Shown here one piece after another: positions 7,448-14,944 of a stretch of DNA of 14,944 bases. Where the stretch lies: assembly GCA_900551985.1 (NCBI GenBank), contig URYG01000061.1, positions 1-14,944 of the forward strand, written 5' to 3'. Position 1 is the stretch's first letter; each line of letters opens with the position of its first letter. Made by a program: the position numbers and the translations under genes. This DNA is from an uncultured Prevotella sp. (GTDB taxonomy: Bacteria; Bacteroidota; Bacteroidia; Bacteroidales; Bacteroidaceae). The notes beneath the pieces were generated by a model, which searched no databases, had not been told where the DNA came from, and worked only from the letters and a program-made list of their open reading frames with translations.

Positions 7448-8905
7448 TTATTTTTCAAACAGATCGTTTCCAGTTACCTGCCTGTTGATCTTTCTTGCAT
7501 ACATATTATTATATAGGCCATGTGGCGTGACAAAGGTTGGAATGAGCGTTTTGGTCGTTTTCGTCACCTTCTTGAATATCTTTAGGCGGTGTGCCAGATG
7601 TTCATCGTATGCCTTGCTGATTTCATATTCCCCATTGCAATACTTCATTTCGCAAATAGAAATCGATCTGTCAGAACGGTCTATCAGCAGGTCTATCTGT
7701 GTTCCATGCTTCAGGTCTTCATCAGCCTCCTCGTCTGCCATGACTTTGGAGGTAGGTCGGTAAGACCATGAACAAGGGGTGTTGATGCTGCCGTCTATGC
7801 CCAGCGCCTTGACTATTTCGTTGATGTGGTGAAGACATACGATTTCAAAGGCATGGCCGCACCATGATTCATACTCTGGTGTGGTCTGTATCTTTACCCA
7901 ATAGTTGTCGAGATATGAACCCTTGTTATGCATGAATTTGAAGTAAAACAGGCAGAAGGGGTCTATCAGCTGATACATCATATCTTTCTTTGACTTGCCG
8001 AACGGGATGTAGCTGCGGATGAAATCACATTGCTCCAGTTCCTTGAGTATCAGACTGAATCTTCCGTTGTTAGCCAATCCCGTAGCATCCAGCAGGTCAA
8101 GTCGGGTCATGCCTTTGCCCTTGTTCTTCAAGGCTGTGACGATGACAAGATGATTGTCGGCTTTCTTGAAGAGCGAATTGAACAGTCGGTCAAACTCTTC
8201 GGTGAGTTCTCCGCCACGAGTGAAGCAAAGTTGCTGGATATTCTGAGCTACGCTTTTGTTGTTCTCGAAAAGAGATAGGTAATAAGCCACGCCGCCCATT
8301 GCCATATAGCATTCGACGATTTCCGGACGTTCATAATAGAAGCCCTGCGTTCTGAAATACTCTTCTACTTCATGCAGCTTGAATGGTGATAGCAGAATAT
8401 TGTGGGTGATGCGATTGTGGAGCCCTCCTCGTGAATTGACAACTTGGTTGAGCATCCAGGTGGTAGCACTTCCGCAGGCTATCAGTTTGATGTCGTTGCG
8501 GTAGGAAGCCCAGTCGTTCCAGAAATGTTCCAGAGCGCTGATGAAATGGGAAGCATACGTGTCGAACCATGGAAGTTCATCGAAGAAGATAATCTTTATT
8601 CCTTCTGGCATCTTTTCCAATGCTTTCTGAAGAAGTCGGAAGGCTTCCGGCCAATTAGCGGCATCTGTCTCTATGCCTAACTGGTCGTTGAGTGCGAAGC
8701 TGAAACTTGTTAGCTGCTCCTTGGTTGAAACATTGTCTTTGCCCGTGATGCGGAATGCAAACCGGTTTTCAAACAGTTCTTTTACCAGAAAAGTCTTGCC
8801 TACACGTCGTCTGCCATAGATGGCTATAAATTCAGATTTACGGCTTGAAATATAGTTTTCAAGCTTTTCAATCTCTTGTTCTCTGCCTATAATATTCTCC
8901 TTCAT
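7448..8905 (-). CDS. AAA-type ATPase with C-terminal nuclease-like domain (ATPase_2/DUF234)
   Basis: A 485-residue cytosolic protein. The N-terminal ATPase domain begins IIGREQEIEKL and has Walker A GRRRVGKT (31-38), Walker B IIFFDE (105-110, D109 and E110) and a sensor-1-like KLIACGSATTW (139-149). The middle, about 230-330, looks like a winged-helix segment (LDLLDATGLANNGRFSLILKELEQCDFI). The C-terminal part carries a PD-(D/E)XK-like set: E354 in GHAFEIV, D405 in QIDLLID and E419-x-K421 in CEMKY. This is the family of 'archaeal-type' ATPases with DUF234, common and often multicopy in Bacteroidetes; its biological role is not settled. It has its own promoter, sits alone between the HTCS and susC, and is flanked by two repeat clusters, so it looks like an accessory insertion rather than a sugar-uptake gene. 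The start at 8905 is supported by the -7 box 29 bases upstream. Confidence 0.9.
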   Translation of the reverse strand: MKENIIGREQEIEKLENYISSRKSEFIAIYGRRRVGKTFLVKELFENRFAFRITGKDNVSTKEQLTSFSFALNDQLGIETDAANWPEAFRLLQKALEKMPEGIKIIFFDELPWFDTYASHFISALEHFWNDWASYRNDIKLIACGSATTWMLNQVVNSRGGLHNRITHNILLSPFKLHEVEEYFRTQGFYYERPEIVECYMAMGGVAYYLSLFENNKSVAQNIQQLCFTRGGELTEEFDRLFNSLFKKADNHLVIVTALKNKGKGMTRLDLLDATGLANNGRFSLILKELEQCDFIRSYIPFGKSKKDMMYQLIDPFCLFYFKFMHNKGSYLDNYWVKIQTTPEYESWCGHAFEIVCLHHINEIVKALGIDGSINTPCSWSYRPTSKVMADEEADEDLKHGTQIDLLIDRSDRSISICEMKYCNGEYEISKAYDEHLAHRLKIFKKVTKTTKTLIPTFVTPHGLYNNMYARKINRQVTGNDLFEK

Positions 8906-8933
8906 ATTAATCTCATATTGGTGAAACCTGTCG

Positions 8934-8941
8934 CAAAGTTA
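8934..8941 (-). promoter_or_regulatory. Promoter of the ATPase gene (-7 and -33 boxes)
   Basis: The minus strand reads TAACTTTG, a full TAnnTTTG match. A GTTG at 8965-8962 lies about 20 bases upstream, the normal position of the Bacteroidetes -33 box. The ATG follows 29 bases downstream of the -7 box. One copy of the 12-base repeat GAGATTACGACA (8952-8963) fills the space between the two boxes, and another inverted-repeat arm (8923-8933) begins right at the expected transcription start, so a protein or structure acting on the repeats would control this promoter. Confidence 0.7.
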
Positions 8942-8975
8942 CAAAAAATATGAGATTACGACAACTTTTAAACGG

Positions 8976-9017
8976 AAAAACTGTCGTAATCTCAATAAAA
9001 AAGCGAGATTACGACAG
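8976..9017 (-). terminator. Terminator of the HTCS gene, with an alternative hairpin
   Basis: On the minus strand CTGTCGTAATCTC, an 11-base loop and GAGATTACGACAG form a perfect 13-bp stem followed directly by TTTTT (8980-8976), 46 bases after the HTCS stop. A second possible hairpin (8994-8982 with 8963-8951) shares the middle arm and is followed by TATTTTTT (8950-8943). The two cannot form at once, giving tandem back-up terminators. Confidence 0.75.
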
Positions 9018-9062
9018 GTTTCTATGGATTTCGTGCTGAATAGTGACGGAAAATAGTTGCTA

Positions 9063-12000
9063 TTAGTCGTTTTTCAGTTTCTCTGCATACTCCTTCGGGA
9101 AGACGCCGAACTCCTTCTTGAAGCATTTGGAGAAATACTTCGGCGTGTTGAAGCCCACCTGGGTTGCCACTTCGCTGATCAGAATGTTAGGGTTCGACTG
9201 GATGATGCGCTGAGCCTCCTTCAGGCGGATGCTGGTGATGAAGGCAATGACAGTCTGACCCGTGGTGGCTTTCACCTTATTATATAGGGTGGATTCGCCC
9301 ATCGCCATATCCTTGGCGAATGCCTCGCGGTCGTAATCAGCATCAGACAGATGCTGCATGATTGTCTCTTTGGCGCGGGTTACGAATGCCTGTTCTGGAT
9401 TGCTCAGATGAACTTCCTGCTGGGCTTCCGTCTCAGAACTTGCCTGAAGCGAAACCTCAGACTCTATCTTCTCTATCATCTTCTTGCGGTTGGCAAGAAG
9501 GGCATTGATGCGGACTTCCAGCTCCTCAAACTTGAAAGGCTTGGTGATGTAGGCATCGGCTCCGATAGAGTAAGCCTCCGTCTTGTCCTCTTCCTTGTTC
9601 TTGGCGGTGAGCAGGATGATCGGCAACTGCCAGAAACTCTTGTCAGACTTGAGCTGCTTGGTCAGTTCGATACCATCCATAATCGGCATCATCACATCGC
9701 TCACCACCAGGTCGAGTTTCTCCTTCACGATGATGTTCATCGCCTGCTTGCCGTTCTTTGCCGTAAACACATGATAGTTCTTGCTCAATACCTGCAGCAT
9801 CAGGGCTAGCAGCTCCTCGTTGTCCTCGACTACCAGAATCTTGCTCGCATTCTTACGGATGAAGATGCTCTGGCGGACAGGTGCCAGCCTAGGCTTGTCA
9901 TCGGAAGCTGGTTGGGAATCCAGCTTCGTTTCCTGGCTAGCCTGTCTGATAGCTTCCTGATTTATTGCATTTGGTCTGTCTGTGTTGTCTATCTCGTCAG
10001 GTGCATACGCACTCTTCCTGATAGGCAGGGTAAGAGTGAAGGTAGTGCCTTCGCCTTCCTGACTCTCACATTGGATGTCGCCATGATGCAGTTTCACCAG
10101 GTCGTGGGTCAGCGACAGTCCGATACCGGTTCCCGGCATGTTCTGCTTGCGGTAGTCGCCATCGAAGAATCGGGTGTAGAGATGCTTCATCTTCTCCTTC
10201 GACATACCGATGCCATTATCCTTGATGGTGATGACCGCCTTTTCCTTGCCGAGGCTGAGCGATACCTCAATCTTGCCTCCCACCTTATTATATTTAATGG
10301 CGTTGGAGAGCAGGTTGTAGATGATCTTATCCATCTTGTCGGCATCAAACCATGCCATGCCTTCAGTCTTCGGCTTCTCCAGGGATAGCGTAATCTTCTG
10401 GTGTTCAGCCATCGGACGGATATTCTCGCAAGCTTCTTCTATGAACGAAATCAGGTTTCTGCGGCTCACGAGCAGATGCAGCTGTCCTGCCTGCGACTTT
10501 CTTACTTCCAGGATCTGTCGCAGGAGTCGGGTGGTGCGGTTGATGTTGCTGTCCATCACCAGATAGTCTTCCTCATACTGTGGTGCCACCTCCTTGAGCT
10601 TGTAGATGGTAGCAGAGATGACGGTAAGAGGGGTGAGTAGCTCGTGGGTGATATTGGTAAGGATGACGCCCATCTGTAGGCTGTTTCTGGTCTTCACTCT
10701 TTCCTTGTACCAGCGTGCCGCAGCAAAGATGCCGCCTATCAGCATCAGAATATAGAACATGAAGGCTATTCGGGAAGCATACCATGGCGGCAGCACCTGG
10801 ATGGTGATGGCGTATGGCAGTTCCTGCCATTTGCCGTAGCCGTCGGTAGCCTTCACCTTCAGATGATAGGTGCCTGAAGGAAGGTTCTGGAAGGCAGCCC
10901 TATGTACACCTTTGGCGCAGTATTGCCAGTCTTCGTCATAACCTTCCAGCTGGTAGGCATATACGTTTTTCTCTGTATTGCCGTAGGTGAGGAGAGAAAA
11001 TTCTACAGAGAATTTCTTCACCCTTGCCGGTATCGTGATTTTGCGGGTATAGTCTGGCGTTTCTTTCGAAATCTCTTCCTTGTCGATAGAGTCGAGTAGA
11101 GCGAAAGACTGGTCATCGATGATGATGTCTGTTATCACCAGCTTGGGGCTTCTATTATCTTTTAGCTTAGTCTTCATGGATGGCATGAACGAGAAGAAGC
11201 TGGTCCGGCTTCCGAAGAAGAGTTCCTTGCCATACCGGCATGCTGTGTTTGGCGAGAAGAGCACATTTCCTATGCCGTCCTCGCTGGTAAAGTAGGTGAT
11301 GTCCTGCGGTTTCTCGCTGTCCTTCCCCCAGATGATGTTCACAAGGGCATAGTCGGTGGTGAGCCAGAGATTGCCATTTTCATCTTCCTTGATGGTGAGC
11401 ACACGGTCGCCCGGCAGATGATATTCATGGTTCTTCGGTTCAAAACGGTCTTCCACCTTATTATATAGAAAGAGTCCGCCACTGTTTGAGATAGCCCAGA
11501 GTCTCCCTCTGGAGTCTTCGAGACAGGCAGTGGCATCGTCGATGGCGAAATTGTGATGGTCTGGGTTATATTGCTTGTATTTCAACGTCTTTGGGTTCCT
11601 GGCATTGCCAGATATACAGATGATGCCTTCATTATCGGTAGCAAGCCAGATATTTCCCTTCTTGTCTTGCGAGATATGGCGGATATCGCATGAAGTCAAG
11701 TCTTTCTTTCCATCCTTCATCGTAATCAGATGGCTCTGATTATCAGGGGTAACGATGCTCAGACCATTGCGCTGTCCTATCCACAGAGTTTTATCTCCCG
11801 ATTCGAAGAAGGTGTTGACAAAATCTTCCCTGATTACCGATGGATGGGTTTCGTGCTTGATCTGGTAGGCTGGCTTACCCAAAGGCTTGACGATGATGCC
11901 ATAGCTGTTGAGGGCAAACCAGATTTCTCCATTGCTTCTCCTGGCAATATCCGAGATGCTCGTGGTGAAGACTCTTGACGGGATGCCGTCAAAGCCCGGA

Positions 12001-13196
12001 ATTTCCTGGTTGAAGAGCGTTTTGCCAGTCTTGCGGTTGTGCAGGGCTATGCCGTATGGATTCAGTCCCAGCCAGAAATTCTCGCCATCGGTAGTGAGTA
12101 TGGAATATACGTAGTTGATGGTGAGCTGGGTATGACTGGTATCGAGGTTCCAGAGCTTGAACAGTGAAGGCTGGGTGTTGACCTGCAGAATGCCGTTGTT
12201 CTGCGTGCAGAGCCAGATGTTTCCCTTGCCATCGGTAGCGATGTCGTTGTTGAAGTTGAGAGGGTTGTTGCCGATGGAAGTATATCCTTTCCATTCAGCA
12301 TTAGGCATATCTTCTTCGAGATAGCACGCACCTTCTCTTGTACATGCCCAGAGCGTTTTCGTCACAGGGTCTTGTATGATTTTATAGAAGGTATCAAAAT
12401 GGTTAGTACTATATGAATATTGATGTATTTCCGGTTGTCGTACATTTCTCGGATTGTCCATACGCACAACGCCATATCCCCAGGTTCCTACCCAGAGACG
12501 CTGGTGCTTGTCGAGAAAGAGGGAATAGGCGGAATTGGTGGCGTTGAGTCGTGGATAGCGATAGAAGGTGTTGCCTCCACGGCGGAAGCGCATGAGTCCT
12601 GCCGACCAGGTGCCGATGAGCAGGTCGCCGTTTCTGTCTTCTATGATGGCTTTCACGCTATAGTTGCCAATATTGTTTTTGCTTCCATCTGCGTCAATGA
12701 GCCAAGCATTCTTATTATTATAGGTATAGAAAGTCTCTGTCTTGGAATTGAAGTAGGAGAGTCCGCCATCAGTACCAATCCATAAAGTTCCATCTTTCGA
12801 TACGAAGAGGGTATAGATGATGCGCTGAGATTCATCTGGCAGGAAGAAAGTCTTGAACTTTCCGGTGCGCTTGTTCATCCTTACCAGACCGTTGCGTGTT
12901 CCCAGCCAGAGATTATCCTGATGATCTTCGGCTATGGAACGGATGGTGTTGTTGGGCAGGATGCCTGGCTGATAAGCATTCGTCTTGTAGGTTCTCACCT
13001 GATAGCCATCGTATGATTTCACTCCGGCATTGGTTCCCACCCACATCATGCCTTCCTTGTCGAAGAACATACAGCTTGCCTCTTCGGTAGGTGCAATGGT
13101 GATAGGAGGGAGATAACGATATGGAAAATCCTGTGCTTTGACTTGGGTGCCAAAGCATATCAGGCCGATAAGAATGTGAAAGATGGTTGTTTTCAT
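9063..13196 (-). CDS. Hybrid two-component system sensor/regulator (HTCS) with AraC output
   Basis: A 1377-residue one-protein signalling system. A signal peptide (1-21) leads into a periplasmic sensor of about 14 two-component-regulator propeller repeats (WVGTNAGV, WLGTRNGL, WIGTDGGL and similar up to about residue 690, enough for two seven-bladed propellers). A Y_Y_Y domain follows (about 745-803), then one membrane helix (about 809-830). The cytoplasmic part has a histidine-kinase dimerisation helix with H851 in ITHELLTPLT, an HATPase domain (N965 in NAIKYN, then GTGIGLSL), a receiver domain (about 1117-1235, phosphorylatable D1167 in VVSDVMMP, switch K in ITKPF) and a C-terminal AraC-type HTH (about 1280-1374). 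All key residues are present. In Bacteroidales such proteins bind a glycan fragment and activate the adjacent PUL. Here they would act on the divergent susC at 13394 and probably on the susC-susD operon. Confidence 0.97.
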   Translation of the reverse strand: MKTTIFHILIGLICFGTQVKAQDFPYRYLPPITIAPTEEASCMFFDKEGMMWVGTNAGVKSYDGYQVRTYKTNAYQPGILPNNTIRSIAEDHQDNLWLGTRNGLVRMNKRTGKFKTFFLPDESQRIIYTLFVSKDGTLWIGTDGGLSYFNSKTETFYTYNNKNAWLIDADGSKNNIGNYSVKAIIEDRNGDLLIGTWSAGLMRFRRGGNTFYRYPRLNATNSAYSLFLDKHQRLWVGTWGYGVVRMDNPRNVRQPEIHQYSYSTNHFDTFYKIIQDPVTKTLWACTREGACYLEEDMPNAEWKGYTSIGNNPLNFNNDIATDGKGNIWLCTQNNGILQVNTQPSLFKLWNLDTSHTQLTINYVYSILTTDGENFWLGLNPYGIALHNRKTGKTLFNQEIPGFDGIPSRVFTTSISDIARRSNGEIWFALNSYGIIVKPLGKPAYQIKHETHPSVIREDFVNTFFESGDKTLWIGQRNGLSIVTPDNQSHLITMKDGKKDLTSCDIRHISQDKKGNIWLATDNEGIICISGNARNPKTLKYKQYNPDHHNFAIDDATACLEDSRGRLWAISNSGGLFLYNKVEDRFEPKNHEYHLPGDRVLTIKEDENGNLWLTTDYALVNIIWGKDSEKPQDITYFTSEDGIGNVLFSPNTACRYGKELFFGSRTSFFSFMPSMKTKLKDNRSPKLVITDIIIDDQSFALLDSIDKEEISKETPDYTRKITIPARVKKFSVEFSLLTYGNTEKNVYAYQLEGYDEDWQYCAKGVHRAAFQNLPSGTYHLKVKATDGYGKWQELPYAITIQVLPPWYASRIAFMFYILMLIGGIFAAARWYKERVKTRNSLQMGVILTNITHELLTPLTVISATIYKLKEVAPQYEEDYLVMDSNINRTTRLLRQILEVRKSQAGQLHLLVSRRNLISFIEEACENIRPMAEHQKITLSLEKPKTEGMAWFDADKMDKIIYNLLSNAIKYNKVGGKIEVSLSLGKEKAVITIKDNGIGMSKEKMKHLYTRFFDGDYRKQNMPGTGIGLSLTHDLVKLHHGDIQCESQEGEGTTFTLTLPIRKSAYAPDEIDNTDRPNAINQEAIRQASQETKLDSQPASDDKPRLAPVRQSIFIRKNASKILVVEDNEELLALMLQVLSKNYHVFTAKNGKQAMNIIVKEKLDLVVSDVMMPIMDGIELTKQLKSDKSFWQLPIILLTAKNKEEDKTEAYSIGADAYITKPFKFEELEVRINALLANRKKMIEKIESEVSLQASSETEAQQEVHLSNPEQAFVTRAKETIMQHLSDADYDREAFAKDMAMGESTLYNKVKATTGQTVIAFITSIRLKEAQRIIQSNPNILISEVATQVGFNTPKYFSKCFKKEFGVFPKEYAEKLKND

Positions 13197-13235
13197 GTCT
13201 TTTACCTGTTAATTCTAGATTCTTAATTTTTGCTG

Positions 13236-13243
13236 CAAAGATA
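13236..13243 (-). promoter_or_regulatory. -7 box of the HTCS gene
   Basis: The minus strand reads TATCTTTG, a full TAnnTTTG match followed by CAGC, 39 bases upstream of the HTCS ATG at 13196. The -33 region is only T-rich, with no clear TTTG. The intergenic region 13197-13393 is very AT-rich and serves two divergent genes. Confidence 0.65.
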
Positions 13244-13309
13244 TAAAGAATTTAGTAAAAAGGGAAAAAATAAGTAGTTTTTAACGATATGTTCCCTATG
13301 AATAGCGAA

Positions 13310-13341
13310 TTTTTCTCCTTATATTAACAAAAAAGAACGAA
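13310..13341 (+). promoter_or_regulatory. Candidate HTCS-binding element, susC copy 2
   Basis: This 32-base stretch begins TTTTTCT and ends AAAAAGAACGAA, the same two blocks in the same order and nearly the same spacing (32 versus 31 bases) as the element upstream of the other susC at 7158-7128. It precedes the second SusC gene in the same relative orientation. It is likely a site for the HTCS encoded next door; this is inference from shared sequence and context. Confidence 0.45.
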
Positions 13342-13398
13342 TTTTGCAGCCAAAATGAACAAAACGTATATAACTAACGAATTTTTGCAACTAATGAA
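13336..13398 (+). repeat. Duplicated promoter/start segment before the second susC
   Basis: AACGAATTTTGCAGCCAAAA then TGAA (13336-13359) is echoed 40 bp later by AACGAATTTTTGCAACTAAT then GAA (13376-13398). Both copies end in an ATG (13355 and 13394) in the same reading frame. Each copy holds a near -7 sequence (GAATTTTG, one base off TAnnTTTG, in the first). This makes the true start of transcription and translation ambiguous. Confidence 0.55.
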
Positions 13399-14944
13399 AA
13401 AAGTCGATCTGAAAACTTCGTCAAGAAGCCTCTTTTTCATGATGGCAATGTCGGCTGGGCTGACTTTGCTGCCACAGGAGTTGCTGGCTGTTGAGAACAG
13501 CATCCAGGCTGTTCAGCAGGGCAATGAAGTGGAAGGTGTAGTAAAAGACGCATCGGGAGAACCTATCATAGGTGCTACCGTACGTGTAGTTGGCACTAAA
13601 ATTGCGACAGTTACTGACTTTGATGGTAACTTCAAGATTAATGCCAAAAGTGGGCAATCCCTGCAGATTACTTATGTAGGCTGCAAGCCAAAGACTGTAA
13701 AGGTGGGTCGTGGTTCCATCGCTGTCACACTTGAGGACGATTCTCAGGTGTTGAAAGATGTACAGGTTGTGGCTTACGGTGTACAGAAGAAGGTAACTGT
13801 AACGGGTGCAATCTCTAATATCAAGGGTGGAGAGTTGACTAAGGTTCCTACCGGTTCCATCAACAACATGCTTTCTGGTGTAGTTCCAGGTCTTTCTTCT
13901 GTACAGTATTCTGGTGAGCCTGGTGCTGATGCTGCTACCATCTTGGTGCGTGGTCAGGCAACAACCAACAATTCAGCTCCATTGATTCAGGTGGATGGTG
14001 TAGAGCGTGACTTCAACGACATCGACCCTAGCGAAATCGAGAGCATCACCGTATTGAAGGATGCTTCTGCTACAGCTGTGTTCGGTGTGCGTGGTGCCAA
14101 TGGTGTAATCCTCGTTACTACCAAGCGTGGTAAGGAGGGTAAGGCTCACATCTCTGCCACAACTTCTATGAGCGTGGTAATGCCTACTAATATGATTAAG
14201 TTGGCTAACGCCTATGAGTATGCTACTTATTATAACCAGATGAAGAAGAATGATGGCGTAACCGATGAGAGCGCATTCTTCTCTCCTACTGTTCTTCAGA
14301 AACTTAAGGATCACTCTGATCCTATCAAGTATCCTGATACCGACTGGATAGACTACTGTTTCAAGGATCATGCCATCCAGACACAGCATAATGTGAATAT
14401 CTCTGGTGGTACTGAGCGTATGCGCTACTTCGTTTCTGTAGGTGCTTTCACACAGGATGGTCTCTTCAAGCAGCAGGCTTTGCCTTACGACTTCAACTTC
14501 AAGTACAAGCGCTTCAACTATCGTGCCAACTTGGACTTCGATGTTACCAAGACCACTACCATCAGTGTAAACCTGGGGGGGCGTGTTGATACGAAGAATA
14601 CCCCATACTCTGGTGAGGACAACAACCAGTTGTTCCGTCATCTTTATTGGGCAACCCCATTCTCTAGCCCGGGTATCGTGAACGGTAAGTATGTGATGGC
14701 ATCTACCGACTATGATAGCGACAACATGCCATTCATCGGTGCCAGTGGTCTCGGTGCTTACTATGGTTTGGGTTACATGTCAAAAAACACCAATACCTTG
14801 AACGCCGACGTCGTGTTGAACCAGAAACTCGACATGATTACCAAGGGTTTGTCGTTCAAGTTGAAGGGTTCTTATAATAGTGATTATTCTGTTACCAAGC
14901 AGCGTGGTGCTTCTGCCGCTTATTATAGTATGCCCGTTAAGGCC
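13394..14944 (+). CDS. SusC/RagA-family TonB-dependent transporter, 3' end beyond window
   Basis: An uninterrupted frame of 517 codons runs to the window edge without a stop, so only the first half of the transporter is present. It has a signal peptide (about 1-32, ending LLA), a carboxypeptidase-regulatory-like domain (about 45-117, EVEGVVKDASGEPIIGATV), a TonB-box-like VQVVAYGVQKK (123-133), a plug (about 134-246, with ILVRGQA, QVDGVE, ITVLKDASATAVFGVRGANG) and the start of the barrel. It differs clearly from the SusC at 3896-6952, so it is not a recent duplicate. I chose ATG 13394. An in-frame ATG at 13355 adds 13 residues, but would lie near or before the transcription start expected from the spacing at the other susC. 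It is divergent from the HTCS, its probable activator. A susD is expected just past the window. Confidence 0.95.
   Translation, partial: MKKVDLKTSSRSLFFMMAMSAGLTLLPQELLAVENSIQAVQQGNEVEGVVKDASGEPIIGATVRVVGTKIATVTDFDGNFKINAKSGQSLQITYVGCKPKTVKVGRGSIAVTLEDDSQVLKDVQVVAYGVQKKVTVTGAISNIKGGELTKVPTGSINNMLSGVVPGLSSVQYSGEPGADAATILVRGQATTNNSAPLIQVDGVERDFNDIDPSEIESITVLKDASATAVFGVRGANGVILVTTKRGKEGKAHISATTSMSVVMPTNMIKLANAYEYATYYNQMKKNDGVTDESAFFSPTVLQKLKDHSDPIKYPDTDWIDYCFKDHAIQTQHNVNISGGTERMRYFVSVGAFTQDGLFKQQALPYDFNFKYKRFNYRANLDFDVTKTTTISVNLGGRVDTKNTPYSGEDNNQLFRHLYWATPFSSPGIVNGKYVMASTDYDSDNMPFIGASGLGAYYGLGYMSKNTNTLNADVVLNQKLDMITKGLSFKLKGSYNSDYSVTKQRGASAAYYSMPVKA

Larger units (their letters stand above)
8908..9022. 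repeat. Interlocking inverted repeats built on GAGATTACGACA
   Basis: The 12-mer GAGATTACGACA occurs at 8952-8963 (+), 8982-8993 (inverted) and 9005-9016 (+). The middle copy can pair with either neighbour: 13 bp with 8951-8963, or 13 bp with 9005-9017. Two further perfect arms overlap these: TAATCTCATATT (8908-8919) with 8947-8958, and GAAACCTGTCG (8923-8933) with 9012-9022. All the arms lie between the HTCS stop and the ATPase start and cover the ATPase promoter. Confidence 0.88.

Noticed and set aside
7185..7763. Plus-strand open frame of 192 codons across the palindrome array and the 3' end of the ATPase gene
   Set aside because: It overlaps the well-supported ATPase coding region antisense, its repeated peptide comes only from the 21-bp palindromes, and it has no promoter match with a -33 box.
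10600..10660. HELLTP instead of the more usual HExRTP around the phospho-accepting histidine of the HTCS
   Set aside because: The histidine, glutamate and TP are kept, and the R-to-L change occurs in other Bacteroidales HTCS proteins as far as I recall. It does not suggest a dead kinase.
9271..11465. CACCTTATTATA recurring three times in the HTCS gene
   Set aside because: Each copy encodes the tetrapeptide YNKV in an unrelated domain (HTH, HATPase, propeller). This looks like codon preference rather than a repeat element.
13973..14641. Minus-strand open frame of 222 codons opposite the second susC
   Set aside because: The plus strand encodes clear plug and barrel sequence over the same bases. 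The antisense frame is a by-product of its codon bias.

Overview
The window looks like a chromosomal segment of a gut-type Bacteroidales bacterium, most likely Prevotella or Segatella (P. copri-like). The reasons are two SusC/TonB-dependent transporters, a SusD lipoprotein, a one-polypeptide hybrid two-component regulator (HTCS), several Bacteroidetes-type -7 boxes (TAnnTTTG) and very AT-rich intergenic DNA. The genus is inferred from protein style, not proven.

Layout. 1-358: a 22-base direct repeat, a decayed gene tail and a perfect 26-bp palindrome, then a promoter. 359-2248 (+): a secreted heparinase II/III-type polysaccharide lyase. 2265-2310: a strong two-way terminator between convergent genes. 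2332-6952 (-): a susC-susD pair, with susC transcribed first. 6953-7447: the susC leader and promoter, then four palindromes spaced exactly 21 bp apart. 7448-8905 (-): a AAA-type ATPase with a C-terminal PD-(D/E)XK-like nuclease fold (DUF234/ATPase_2 type). 8906-9062: interlocking inverted repeats that combine a terminator for the upstream regulator with the ATPase promoter. 9063-13196 (-): the HTCS regulator. 13197-13393: a divergent promoter region. 13394-14944 (+): the first 517 codons of a second SusC, running off the window.

How it works together. This is most of a polysaccharide utilization locus (PUL), possibly two abutting ones. The HTCS would sense a glycan fragment in the periplasm and activate the SusC/SusD uptake genes, while the lyase cuts an acidic (uronate-containing) polysaccharide. 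Both susC genes carry a similar 31-32 bp upstream element (TTTTTCT, a spacer, then AAAAAGAACGAA), which suggests that one regulator acts on both. The substrate is not determined: no sulfatase, GH88 or other glycoside hydrolase lies in the window.

The most unusual part is the ATPase-nuclease gene. It sits between the regulator and the susC-susD operon, has no evident role in glycan uptake, and is bracketed by two different structured repeat clusters. It looks like an inserted accessory module.
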